A DNA stretch of 64,000 nucleotides from Aralia elata (Eukaryota; Streptophyta; Magnoliopsida; Apiales; Araliaceae), in contig CM068388.1 of NCBI GenBank assembly GCA_034770075.1, positions 17,665,206 to 17,729,205 on the forward strand. The letters are read 5' to 3'. Positions within the stretch are counted from its first letter, which is position 1; each line of letters starts with the position of its first letter. Below the pieces are notes generated by a model. The model was not told the DNA's origin. It saw nothing but the letters and a program-made list of their open reading frames with translations, and did no database searches. This document shows positions 1 through 10,520 of this stretch, in pieces. Made by a program: the position numbers and the translations under genes.

Positions 1-1344
1 ATGGCTGATCTTCCACCTACGAATCCTGGTTCCATATCTCGTGAGGAATTTGATGATTTCAAGAAACAAATGTTGGAGATGGCCATAATGCTGAAGGAAC
101 AATTGCTACCTAGACAGGATCCACCTAAAGAGGATACACCCCAACCTAAGGGCGAACCCGTCGTCCCAAAGACCATTCCTATACCTAACCGGACAGTGAT
201 TACTATCCCAGAGGAAGGAGACACTGACGACCTTCGGAAGAAAATGAAACAAATGGAGGAGACCATCCAATCTCTAAAAGGCATAGGTTCCCTAGGCAGG
301 GTTAATTATTCAGATCTATGTGTCTTTCCCAGAACCAGATACCCGGAAAAATTTAAAATTCCCGAATTTGAGAAATACAATGGGAAGGTGGATCCTTATA
401 CACATCTGAAAATATACATTGGGGAGCTTGGATCTTATGCAGAAGACGAGGGTCTAAGGATGCAACTGTTCCAAAAGAGCCTGACGGGAGAAGCGAGAAT
501 CTGGTATGCCCATCTTGATAATGCCCGGATCCACAATTGGGAGGAGTTGGCCCATACCTCCTTAACACAATATAGCTTCCAGGCACAAATGGCCCTTGAT
601 AGATATCAAATGACGAAGATCAAGAAGCAACCAAAGAAATCTTTCAGGGATTATGCACAGCGATGGAGGGGTATGGCTGCACAGGTGAATCCCCCAATGA
701 GCGAGTCGGAGATGGTGATGACCTTCGTGGACATTCAAGAGACACCTTATTATGAGCGGGTTATATCGGGGATTGGGAGACCTTTTGCCGAGATGATTAA
801 ACACGGAGAAATGGTGGACATGGGGTTGAAGTCTGGCAAAATTCGGGATTTCACGGCTTTGGAAACAGCTGCAGAGCAAATCCAGAGCGGAAACTATGGC
901 AACACTTTCCGTAGGGTCCAAAAGAAAAAGGAGGAAGATGTTTCCCTCATCCTGCAGGGATCATCTAGAAAGACAGAGAACAATCCTCCAGTACAGATAC
1001 AGAGAGTGGGGCCATCTCGACAGCCTAACTTCACTGATCAAAGGATGAACGGGCGAAGAAGGTTCGAGACCACAAAAAATCGAGTATTCACCCGGCTCGG
1101 GGATCCTCTTGAATGGATTTTGGCAGTATTGATAGCCCAGAAGAAAATAGTCGATTTGGCACCCCCAAGTGACCCGAATGGAAGAAGGTTTGACCCAAGC
1201 AAGTGATGCGCATACCACTCAGGTTCCCCTGGTCATGATACGCAGGAATGTTGGACGCTGAAGCACAAAATTCAGGACTTGATTGATAGTGGGGAAATCG
1301 TGGTGGAACAGCCAGGGTCACCAAATGTTAATTCCTCTACCTAA
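1..1344 (+). pseudogene. Ty3/gypsy gag polyprotein, Tat/Ogre-like, one in-frame stop
   Basis: Capsid gene of a plant LTR retrotransposon. The frame is open from base 1, so the true start may lie upstream. Residues ~115-290 resemble the retrotransposon gag domain (KIPEFEKYNGKVDPYTHL, LTGEARIWYAHL, SFRDYAQRWRGMAAQV). An in-frame TGA at 1204-1206 ends the 401-aa frame, but the same frame continues directly into a zinc-finger-like segment (CAYHSGSPGHDTQEC), then TLKHKIQDLIDSGEI, and stops at ~1344. The family normally has this finger joined to the capsid, so the TGA is probably a point mutation (a CGA codon would give it by C-to-T change). The Tat/Ogre assignment rests on gag style plus the tandem repeats and long LTR downstream. 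Remnant, not expected to be functional. Confidence 0.8.
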
Positions 1345-3930
1345 GCATGATGGGGAAGGGGTAAATCCAGGAGTATGGCAGTGAATCCCGGCCAGTAGAA
1401 GATCAATGGGTTTTAAAATTCTGAGTTTTATTTCAAATCCCTGCACGCTCATGTCATTTTGTCATGTTATCCAAAAAGAAGATCATGTGCTGAAATGTTT
1501 TATATATATGACAAGCATTTTTTTTGTTTTACGGCAGTACCCCGATTTGAGGCATTCTAGCCTGACAAGCAATAGGCCAAATTTGAAGGAGGATCACGAT
1601 TTTGGTATAAAGCTAGATTTCGATCTGATGGGGATTGAGCAAGACGAGACAGATATCGACAATACGCCTGACGAAATCAAAGGGTTGGTCGAAGACAAGC
1701 CCAAACCCGACATCAGAACCCCTAACGATCACAAAGAGCCCGGAGTAGGGGCAAATTCGACCATAAAAAAAAATCTCAAAAATAAAATATCAAAAATCCC
1801 CCAAACCTTTCAACAAGTCAAAGGACCGGATCTTTTGTCAGCCCAGCGAGATACCGATGCGACCAGTGCGAGGGAGATCACAAGAAAAGCAACTTAACAC
1901 TGGGGCATTTATCAACTACCTAGGAAATGATGACGTGCAAATTGGCACCCATGCAACAATCCCATCGACATGCACCGTCATCATTCAATGCTGCGATCAT
2001 ATGGCATTTGTCAAACAGAGTTTTCCGGGGATACGGTGACCCGCGTGAAAGGGGATTTTATTTGACTTAATAGGAATCGGATTAATTCTGACAAGCAATC
2101 GTGGAGCACGATCGTGAGTGTGGTTAGACAAAGAAGGCTATTCAACCTTTTGATCGGGTACAGAGCCTTAATTCAAAGCAATGTTTGCGACAGAATCGAC
2201 CTCATGTGCCAGTCTTCACTTTGCATTTGCACGAGCTTTCAGTTATGGGGTATAGAGTTGTGACGACGTTGATGTCAATTAACACGTAGTCAGCTAATGT
2301 TTCGAATCGATTATCAAGCTAATGTCTCGAATCGTGGCCTGGGTTATTCGAGTAATTAAGCCCGAGGGGTGTCTCTACACCTGGTGCCCTAAAGTCATTT
2401 GGTTTGGGAGTCGCTGGCCCAACACTCGTTACATGGGTAACTAAGAGCCTAAGAAAACAAGCATTACAGTAGAGGAGGCCCGGGCAGATTCGAATCGTGG
2501 CATGGGCTACTCGAGTAATTAAGCCTAAGGGGTGTCTCTGCATCTGGTGCCCTAAAGCCGTCTGGTTTGGGAGTCACCGGCCTAACACTCGCTACATGGG
2601 TAACTCAAGCCTAAGAAAACGAATCTTGCGCAAGGTCAAGCAAAGAATGAATGGTGTAAACCACCAGTTTGTCTCGAACCGTGGCCTTTGTTACTCGAGC
2701 AAATAAACCCGAAGGGGTGTCTGTACACCTAGTGCCCCAAAACCGTCTGGTTTGGGAGTCATTGGTCCAAAACTCGTTAAATGGGTAACTTTGAATAGCC
2801 TAAGAAAACGAGACAAGTGAAGTGGGCTAATAAAGAGAAAAGATAATACAAAAAACTCTCGGCCTTAAACAATGAGTCATGGAAGAGAAACCCCTACTGA
2901 ATGCTGCATCGCATAGTGCATTTGTCATATGACGTCAATCCTGTTAATAACGTTGTCGAGAATGGAAACAGAATACCTTGACGAGGGAAGGTAGTTCTTT
3001 TGAATTCGACCTTACTCACGTACAATGACCATGAATGCTTGAAGGTGTTTTTACGATTTCATAACTTGTTAAATAGAAAATCATCAACTCACGAGGGATT
3101 GAAAATAACTTCCAATCTAGTACATCTACGGTTCACAACTCGCTAGATTGTGCGATCAACAGATATTCGATTTCATGTTCTTTAACTGCATTTACTCTGT
3201 TGTCGAGATTATAAATATCTTTATGTTGAACTAACACTAACGGCCGAGCCTTCAAGTTTTGGCATTTGTTAGTCGTCTGATATGCAGGATCTTGCAGAGC
3301 TGTGGATAACTTAGTATGGTCAGCCTCGCGAGTTTTCGATAGAAATTCTTGGTAACAACATGCGCCAAGGCAGGGGCAGTTAAGAATCGTGAAATGGAAG
3401 GAAGTTGAGGCTGCACAAAACTCCTCGTCATTGGGCCTCTCCCCAATCCTGACTATCACTGCCTCGACATCCAAATGATCCACGTGCATGAGCATATACA
3501 AGGATGATATAATGCGGGACAACAGCATATCGACCAGCAGAAATGATCAAAAGGCCAAGGAGCCCAACATAGCTGTCGATCATCACAGAGAGCGAAACAG
3601 ACTGCCTCAACTCAATAAAATGAAGACGACCGAGAACAGGCAGAGTACCAAACCAATGTTGAAGTCTAAAAACTACACCTCACGACGAGGCGTGATCCAA
3701 TCAAGTGTTGGCAAACAATTACGACGGTCAAATCGTATCATTTGACTGAACAGGGGTCATTTCTATCTAAACATATGTGTGCACATGCATCTGTACATAA
3801 CATATCTGCCAGATCATGCATAACATCTTTTGCATGCATACATGTAAGAACAAAATGAAATCTTCAGGGAAAAGTACAAGCACATCGCTATCAACCTCAC
3901 AAATGCTCAAACTGTGATGGCTTTTGCGGC
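1345..3930 (+). pseudogene. Decayed internal region of the Tat/Ogre-like element
   Basis: The region between gag and the tandem repeats has only short, broken frames on both strands. No protease D-[ST]-G, reverse transcriptase YVDD or integrase motif could be read, so pol is deleted or decayed beyond recognition. A frame at 1406-1897 (acidic, with many D/E/P residues) and one at 1857-2039 are not recognised. The position between gag and the 3' LTR of the same element is the only reason to assign this DNA to the retrotransposon. Confidence 0.5.
2321..2811 (+). repeat. Three diverged copies of a ~140-bp direct repeat
   Basis: Copies begin near 2321, 2487 and 2670. Each starts with CGAATCGTGGC or CGAACCGTGGC, runs through GAGTAATTAAGCC (third copy altered), GGGGTGTCT, a TGGTTTGGGAGTC block and ATGGGTAACT, and ends in CCTAAGAAAAC. 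Start-to-start spacing is about 165-185 bp, with different spacer DNA between copies. The repeats lie in the non-coding part of the Tat/Ogre-like element; Ogre-type elements are known for internal repeats. No coding sense was found. Confidence 0.8.
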
Positions 3931-3939
3931 ATAGTAAAA

Positions 3940-4905
3940 AAAAACAACAACCCCTGGGAAGGGCTAGTATCCAAAAAAAAACAACGACCCCTGGGAAGGG
4001 CTGGTATCCAAACAATCAACGACCCTTGGGAAGGGCTGGTATCCAAACAATCAACGACCCCTGGGAAGGGCTGGTATCCAAAAAATCAACGACCCCTAGG
4101 AAGGGCTGGTATCCAAAAAAATCAACGACCCCTGGGAAGGGCTGGTATCCAAACAAACAACGACCCCTGGGAAGGGCTGGTATCCAAAAAAATCAACGAC
4201 CCCTGAGAAGGGCTGGTATCCAAAAAAATCAACGACCCCTGGGAAGGGCTGGTATCCAAAAAATCAACGACCCCTGGGAAGGGCTGGTATCCAAACAATC
4301 AACGACCCCTGGGAAGGGCTGGTATCCAAACAATCAACGACCCCTAGAAAGGCTGGTATCCAAAAAAATCAACGACCCCTGGCAAGGGCTGGTATCCAAA
4401 AAAATCAACGACCCCTGGGAAGGGCTGGTATCCAAACTAACAACGACCCCTGGGAAGGGCTGGTATCCAAAAAAATCAACGACCCCTGGGAAGGGCTGGT
4501 ATCCAAACAATCAACGACCCCTGGGAAGGGCTGGTATCCAAACAATCAACGACCCCTGGGAAGGGCTGGTATCCAAAAAAATCAATGACCCTTGGGAAGG
4601 GCTGGTATCCAAAAAATCAATGAACCCTGGGAAGGACTGGTATCCAAACAATCAATGACCCCTGGGAAGGGCTGAGATCCAAACAATCATTGACCCCTGG
4701 GAAGGGCTGGTATCCAAGCAAGAAGTGACCCTGGGAAGGCATCCAAGCAAACCACAACAAGGTGGTGAGTGAACCTGGGAAGGTATCCAAGCAAATCACA
4801 ATAAGGTGGTGAGCACCCTGGGAAGGCATCCAAGCAAACCACAACAAGGTGGTGAGCGATCCCTGGGAAGGGCTGAGATCCAAGCAAACCCCGACAAATG
4901 GTGAC
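3940..4905 (+). repeat. 35-bp tandem array (about 22 units) plus diverged tail
   Basis: Unit of about 35 bp (33-36 bp variants) containing GGGAAGGGCTGGTATCCAAA followed by an A-rich stretch and CAACGACCCCT. About 22 units run to ~4715. From 4716 to ~4905 a related longer unit appears (ACCACAACAAGGTGGTGAG with CCTGGGAAGG and ATCCAAGCAA). The unit length keeps a 244-aa frame open at 3924-4658, a by-product of the repeat and not a gene. Arrays like this between pol and the 3' LTR are typical of Tat/Ogre elements and are known seeds for plant satellite DNA. Confidence 0.92.
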
Positions 4906-5149
4906 ACCTGTAGAACAGTATCAAAGGACTGTACAGGGGTCATTTTTCATCAAATTTACATTTTAAATGTTGTGTTACATGCATTGAATAGATGATAATT
5001 CTGTATGTGATCCATGCAGGTTAGGTGTCAAGGTCCTAGCCTATCAGAGTCAAAAGCGATGGCTGCCAAGAAAGATGTACGAGGACGAACTCCAAGGATG
5101 CCTTTCAAGCCAGTCAGGAGAATAACTTCCTTTGATGACAATGGGATGG

Positions 5150-5345
5150 AATAAGGTGATTACGAGATGGGTGACCGGATACGAGACCCAGCCCCGACAA
5201 AACAATCGACCGGAGACGAGACCCGGCGATTACGAGACGAGTGACCGGATACGAGACCCGGCACTCACATGACAATCGACCGGAGACGAGACCCGGTGGT
5301 TACGAGACGATCGTTTGGAAGACAAAACCCGACGATTAACAATGC
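5150..5345 (+). repeat. Short GACGAGACCCGG direct repeats before the LTR
   Basis: About two and a half units of ~65-100 bp built from GATTACGAGA, GTGACCGGATACGAGACCC and CAATCGACCGGAGACGAGA. GC-rich compared with the flanks and part of the untranslated 3' region of the Tat/Ogre-like element, ~200 bp before its polypurine tract. No function is known from the sequence. Confidence 0.75.
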
Positions 5346-5524
5346 GGTCGGGTATTGATGCATTGACACCTTTACGAATGTTTTGTATGCCTTACATCTT
5401 GTGTTGCATCATAAGTTGCATGTGTTGCATCATGTATGTATTGTCATTCTTGTGAATTGTCATTCATGCATCGGGTGTCTATTTCTTTATCATGTTCATT
5501 TCATTTAACATTTCATAAACATGA

Positions 5525-5538
5525 TAAAGAGGGGCAGC
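5525..5538 (+). other. Polypurine tract of the Tat/Ogre-like element
   Basis: The purine-rich run AAAGAGGGGCAG lies immediately before the TGTAGACACCC start of the LTR, as expected for the second-strand primer of a gypsy element on the + strand. This fixes the LTR start at 5539 and identifies it as a 3' LTR of the element whose gag lies at 1. Confidence 0.75.
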
Positions 5539-7436
5539 TGTAGACACCCAAATTTTGCTTTCCCTATGCTAACCGTGACAAGAGGGCAAATTCGTCCATT
5601 GAGTCGGCCTACGAGAGCGAAGGATGGGCGCAAGTACGAACACTCGACGCCACCGCGACGATTTACAAATCAAAAAAACCGACGTGACGATAAGACCGTC
5701 CGAAATGTGCATTTCGGAAAGATGTGGCACATCTCCCAGTAATTCTCGGACTGCAAAATACGAGCCTGTCGGCAAGAACCGACGTCACGACACGAGAATC
5801 GAGGCGTAGCACAAAAATCGAGAAAGTCAAGCCCGTTAGCCGCGGATTGATCTGCGGCTAATGAGTGCGCCTTTTGAAAACACGGAACTCGAAACACGGA
5901 AACCGAAAATTCAGCTGAGTGGAGGGGTGGCGGCCAGCCAGCCGCAGATCCATCTGCTGCTGGCTCTGGCCAGCCTATTTCAGCTCATCCCTCACTCAGC
6001 ATACAGGGAGTTCGAGAGAGGAAGAAAGAAATCAGCAGCAGCTCGGAAAAGAAGGAGAAAACAACAGAAATTGCAAGGAAAAATAGAGAGAAAAAAGAGA
6101 AAAAGTGAGGAATTATATCTTTTGTGTAAGATTATATATCATATATTTTCTATTCTACTCAATATACAAATTCATACACATTGTGAGGATTACTTGAAAG
6201 GTGAAAAGACCATTTCTATAGCAATTTTTGTATATCATTTTGTCAATCTTTTTCTCAATTGGGTTATGTGAAATGTAGTTTTTAATTGTATATGATTGTG
6301 GATACATGGATTAGGGACCATTAATGAAGGTTCTCACGGAACGAAATGCTTCCTAATGACCCGAGGATGTCCATTTAGCGATTTAATCTAGCTTGTTATG
6401 ATGATTTATTGTGCCTAGTTTGTTTAAATTGCCCTTTTTTGATATTGTGTTTGTTTGACCATTTTGGATGTGAGCATAGGAACGCGACCCCGTGGTCCAA
6501 ATCCGATGATGGACGTCTTTTGATGTAGTTAGTAGGGGCGATGTAGTTTTCATTGAAAGTATGTAACCGTCGGGCCTTAAAACGACGCCAAGGCGAGAAT
6601 CGTGTTTAAGGCCCCGTAATAGTGAAAATATATGTTTGTGGGCGTTTGGGGTTATTTTGATGGCTCACATGCCCATGAATAGTCCCAACGCATTTTAATG
6701 ATTGATTTGATTTATGACACGAAATTGATTTCAAAACCGAACGATAAGATTTCCATAAAATCAATCAAATTAGGTTATTAGAATCACGAGGCTAAAAATT
6801 GGAAGTGCTAATGAATGTCGATTCCTTTTAACGAGAAGGCAAAAGAAAGATCGTGTTCAAGTATCACAAGAAATGGTTTTATGAAAGTAAAAGGTGTTCT
6901 ATTAAACCATTGTGCATAGGGTTAAAGAGATTCTAGAAATTGCCCGCTCGTTTTACGAAAGCAACGTATAGGTCTCGATTCTTATTTTGACGAAGGTTTA
7001 AAAAACTCTTGCTTTGCTAAAACGACACCCAATTGAAAATCTTACAGTTTTGACAATCAAAATCAAATCTTTCTAATAAAGAATAAAGCTTTCTCGTATA
7101 AATCGAAGGACACTCTAAAGCACTCTCAAAACACGACTTTCCATAAAAATCCCAAATGATTCTTTTATACAAACTCACCACAACGTTCACATAGGCACAC
7201 ACACGCACACGCACACATGCACATTTCATGAATTAAAGGATAGGAAAGTATCAAGATTGCGGTAACCGTGTTTCATGAAAGTCGGGGGGTGCCTAACACC
7301 TTCCAGCCGCTTATGCTAGCCCCCGAACTCTATGAATCTCGGTTTGCAGACTAATTAATTCGGAGTCACATATGAGCCAGCGATTTATAAAAAACGAAAA
7401 CTCGGATGAGTTGGTACATTCATTTCAAATATACCA
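5539..7436 (+). repeat. Long LTR of the Tat/Ogre-like element
   Basis: Starts TGTAGACACCCAAATTTTG after a polypurine tract. About 1.9 kb with only short frames; contains an (AC)n/(GC AC)n stretch near 7195-7220. The right boundary is uncertain. At 7437-7448 the sequence CTGGCGACTCTG resembles the primer-binding site that follows the 5' LTR of Ogre/Tat elements, which puts the LTR end near 7436. Alternatively the LTR ends at a CA at 7591. No second copy or TSD is available in the window to settle it. Confidence 0.65.
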
Positions 7437-7591
7437 ACTGGCGACTCTGGTTAATTGGCTCATCATAAAAAACGATATTTCAAAACTCCGTCGACATTAA
7501 TGCCGACCTTTTCCAAAAATCATCTAATAAAAGGCTAAAATTGGAAAGGGTAACTACTAGCATAAGATAACGATCCCTCCCGGCGTCGACA
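7437..7591 (+). other. Primer-site-like sequence and short leader after the LTR
   Basis: CTGGCGACTCTG follows ACCAA at the probable LTR end and matches, from memory, the start of Tat/Ogre primer sites; the match fades after about 12 bases. If correct, this LTR is followed by leader rather than by a target duplication, implying an LTR shared by two tandem internal regions. The remaining ~140 bases to 7591 show no frame or repeat. Confidence 0.4.
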
Positions 7592-8050
7592 ATAGATATT
7601 GATTACCAACTAGAAAACACCTATTTATAGTATCTGATAAAACCCCTAATTAATTACAAAGTTTCAAATCCAAGTTCAAATCAAAACCATTTAAAACATC
7701 AGAAAAGTCGATTTTGCCCTCACTCGAACCGGCGCGGCCGCGCCTGAATTAAGCTTGCAAGGCGCGCGGCCGCGCCACTCTGGCAGCAATATTTTCTAAC
7801 TCTGGCATCACGCGCGGCCGCGCTGCTACCCAGTTCATTTTGGGCGCGGCCGCGCTGCTCTAAAATCCTGCAACATCAGCAACATCAGCAATTTCATCCA
7901 CTCGAACGTCCAATTCTCGCCCAATGCAATCCCAACATGTGCAACCTACAAAAACACATAAAATACATGAAAAGTAACTGAAAACCATAGAAATAAACAA
8001 TAATTCATGTTCATTGGTATCCGATTCGTAGGTATAAACCCTACTCATCA
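7592..8050 (-). repeat. Truncated Athila-type LTR, minus strand
   Basis: The right end reads CCTACTCATCA on +, that is TGATGAGTAGG on -, the LTR start shared with elements C and K. Going leftwards on - come four copies of the motif GCGCGGCCGCGCC (7729-7858), then a TATA-like ACTATAAATAGG near 7640. The same order (TGATGAGT start, GC-rich motif, TATAAAT box) occurs in element C. The 3' part of the LTR is missing, cut at about 7592. No internal region remains. Confidence 0.7.
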
Positions 8051-8458
8051 GCGACCAGAAATTATTTTTTTTTGAAATACGAATCAGCAACAGCCTGCGT
8101 TCGCTAATAACTATCAGCGACCGCTAATGGCATTAGGGTGTTAGTAACAATAATTATTAGCAACCGCTGATGGCATTAAGGAATTAGCGACCGTCCGCAA
8201 TCACTAATGGTGGTCGCAGCCACGTGACCGCATGGGCCACGTCACCCTTGAAACCTAACATGCCGTGACTCAACTTAGCGAGAGAAGCGCTCGCTAAAAG
8301 TCAGTCGCTGATTGTTCGGTTGCTAAAACTAGTCGCTGATGTCCAACCAGCGAACAGATTATATGCGACTGCTATCAGCGACCGCAGTCGGTCGCAGATA
8401 GGTATCAGCGACCGTTATCGATCGCTAATAGGCGGTCGCATATACACTTTTTTCTTGT
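8051..8458. mobile_element. CACTA-type subterminal repeat region, fragment
   Basis: More than ten copies of AGCGACCG, its complement CGGTCGC and variants in both orientations (8051-8450), ending in ACTTTTTTCTTGT at 8446-8458. This is the layout of CACTA transposon ends, where short subterminal repeats precede a TIR ending TTTTCTTGTAGTG. The final AGTG is replaced by other sequence, so the end is truncated and no TSD can be read. No transposase frame accompanies it. Confidence 0.5.
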
Positions 8459-8814
8459 CTCTGGATCCGTCTTCTCACTAGTGCCAACACCTTGAGCACG
8501 TTTCTTCTATTTCAAGAAAATTTCGACAACACCTCCCCATGGTCTCCAAGTACACAAAATAAACCAAGACAACTAAGTATGCACTCGGAGAACATGTAGA
8601 GATACCAGCCAGAAAGTTCTCAAAATAAAAAGAAATGTACTCAAGCCGTTGGCACCGGCCTAAGTGAGAGACATAACATCCAAGAACAGTCACAAACTAG
8701 GGATTATTCGGCATTTACTCCTAATGAGGGAATGTCGAACGAGTTTCTAAGCTCCTAAGTAAACTACATGCACGGGTATTCAGTTTATTTTAGCATTGGA
8801 AAACTAAGCAAATG
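8459..8814. other. Unassigned sequence
   Basis: About 350 bases between a CACTA-type end and an AT-rich block. Only short frames (for example minus strand 8478-8693, not recognised). No LTR ends, inverted repeats or coding motif were identified. Confidence 0.5.
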
Positions 8815-9250
8815 CTACTTAGTTTACTTTATTTTATATTATTTTATTATATTATAGCAATTTTATATTATATTATATTATATTATTTTAATTTATTATT
8901 ATATTATACTATGTTATATTATTATATTACTTTAAATTATTTTAATTTAATATATTGTATTATTTTATTTTATTTTAAATTATTATATTATTTATTTTAT
9001 TTTATTTTATTTTATTATAATATATTATATTATTTGATTTATTTAGAAGTGGAAAAATAATTAAGTAAAAGCTACTTAATTAATTAGTTGATTTTAGCAG
9101 TGAAACACTAAACAAATGGTACTTATTTAATTTTACTTTATCAAATTTTGTTTTTTAAGCCTTATTATATTATATTATAATATTTATTATGTTATTATAT
9201 TTTATTTTAGTTATAGCAAACTAAGTAAATGCTAATTAGTTAATTGTAAG
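8815..9250. repeat. AT-rich low-complexity block (TTATA/TTTTA)
   Basis: Almost pure A/T with TATTTTA, ATTATATTA and TTATT units. A frame open over 8812-9060 encodes only L/Y/I/F repeats and is a composition artefact. Flanked by related short segments containing AGCAAATGCTACTTAGTTTA-like text (8810, 9075, 9220), suggesting local duplication. Confidence 0.8.
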
Positions 9251-9399
9251 AGCGACAAATTATGTCCTAATTCATATTTATTTTTTATATTATTTTTATT
9301 TTTACTTTTTTTACTTTTTTTATTTGTTATATATTTTGTATGATGTTAGTTTAGTTAGTATATTTAGACTAGTATTAGATAACTTAGTTTAGTATTGAT

Positions 9400-10224
9400 T
9401 TATTTATTTATTATTTATTGTATAATTTCCACGAAACATTCCGTCACAAAATCCCAACCTATTCGACAATATATCAGCAAAACCTTTTGATGAACAATAA
9501 GAATCATAAGTCCAGATCAAGACAGAAAATGCAAGAAAATTCATATCACAACAAAACGAAGGCAGTCCCAAGATCATGAAGGCAGTCCAAGTACTTAGAA
9601 AACTAAATAATATCAACGAACCATAATGAAATGAAACTTGATTTGAAATGAAATATCATGATATCAATGGACCGAGAAAACATAAAATCAGTCCCAATTG
9701 AGCTAACATTATATTAATTGAGCGATGACAGTCCCAATTTAGATCATTAAGGTAGTCCCAATTCATAATACATATATTTTCATCAATTAACAAAATCATA
9801 TATGATAAAATCATTAAACAAATATGAGATAGCAAGGAAACATAACAAAATCATAACCCAAAACATAACAATTAACCTGATGTTGCTAATCAAATTTAGA
9901 AAAAAAAATTGGGGAAAAATTTTGGACAAAATTTTGGGCTAACCTTTAAGTCTTAAGCTAGATGCTAATCAAAGAGAGGGACACCGCATGCCACCACCAC
10001 CGGAATAGGAACACCCAAGTCACCACGTCTCCAAACAAAAGCGATCTTGAGACTGCCTTAATTAGAGGTGGAAGGAGGAGGAGGAGGGGAGATCGCTGGA
10101 AAAGGGAGGAGGAGGAGGTGGAGACGACCGGAGGTGGGGGAGACGGCATGAGGGAGTTGGGTGAGAGCTGAGAGGAAAGAGAGTGAGAGAGAAATGTTCA
10201 GTGCGGCGAGGAAAGGATGTAGCG
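9400..10224. other. Unassigned DNA with AGTCCCAA motif copies and GA-rich tract
   Basis: Between 9560 and 9770 the motif CAGTCCCAA or a near variant recurs about five times, with TCATAAG or ATCATGAAGG between copies. From 10070 to 10200 a purine-rich tract (GGAGGAGGAGG, GAGAGAGAAATG) opens frames on both strands that look compositional. It adjoins the CACTA end at 10517 and may be internal sequence of that transposon. No transposase motif was seen. Confidence 0.4.
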
Positions 10225-10517
10225 AATTTAGGGTTATAAGATACCTTATTTCCGATAAAATTCCGTCAAAATTAATTCCCTTGGAAATAAGGTAATTTCG
10301 ACGGAATTTCCGTCGGACTAATTACTATTTCTTTTGAGATTATGGTGCGCCCTGGCAGGAATTGTTTGCACCCTTCGTTATTAGTAATTCCGACAAAAAT
10401 AAGTTATTTCTGAGGAAAATATTTTCGAGGGAATATTTCGTCGGAAATAGCGTAATTCCGAGGGAATGCATTCTGTCGAAAATAATTATGTCGGAATTAG
10501 ACTGTTTTCTTGTAGTG
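10225..10517 (+). mobile_element. Right end of a CACTA transposon (TIR TTTTCTTGTAGTG)
   Basis: Ends exactly in TTTTCTTGTAGTG at 10505-10517, the classical CACTA (En/Spm) terminal inverted repeat. The preceding ~290 bases are packed with subterminal repeats: TTCCGACGGAAT-type motifs in both orientations (ATTTCCGTCGG, AATTCCGAC, CGTCGGAAAT, GTCGGAATT). The next three bases, ACA, would be the TSD. The left end (CACTACAAGAAAA) was not found in the window, so the element is truncated or its left end has decayed. Confidence 0.75.
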
Positions 10518-10520
10518 ACA

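Noticed and set aside
3924..4658. 244-aa open frame across the 35-bp repeats
   Set aside because: It only repeats the tandem unit (RAGIQ, NDPWEGLVSK) and has no domain; the frame is open because of unit length.
4000..4720. CRISPR array
   Set aside because: Units are contiguous tandem repeats without unique spacers, no cas genes, and the DNA is plant nuclear.
8812..9060. 82-aa frame rich in L, Y, I and F
   Set aside because: Entirely AT-rich low-complexity DNA.
9958..10171. Frames on both strands with poly-Arg/Glu or poly-Pro/Leu
   Set aside because: Compositional product of a GGAGGAGG tract; no ATG context, domain or splice structure.
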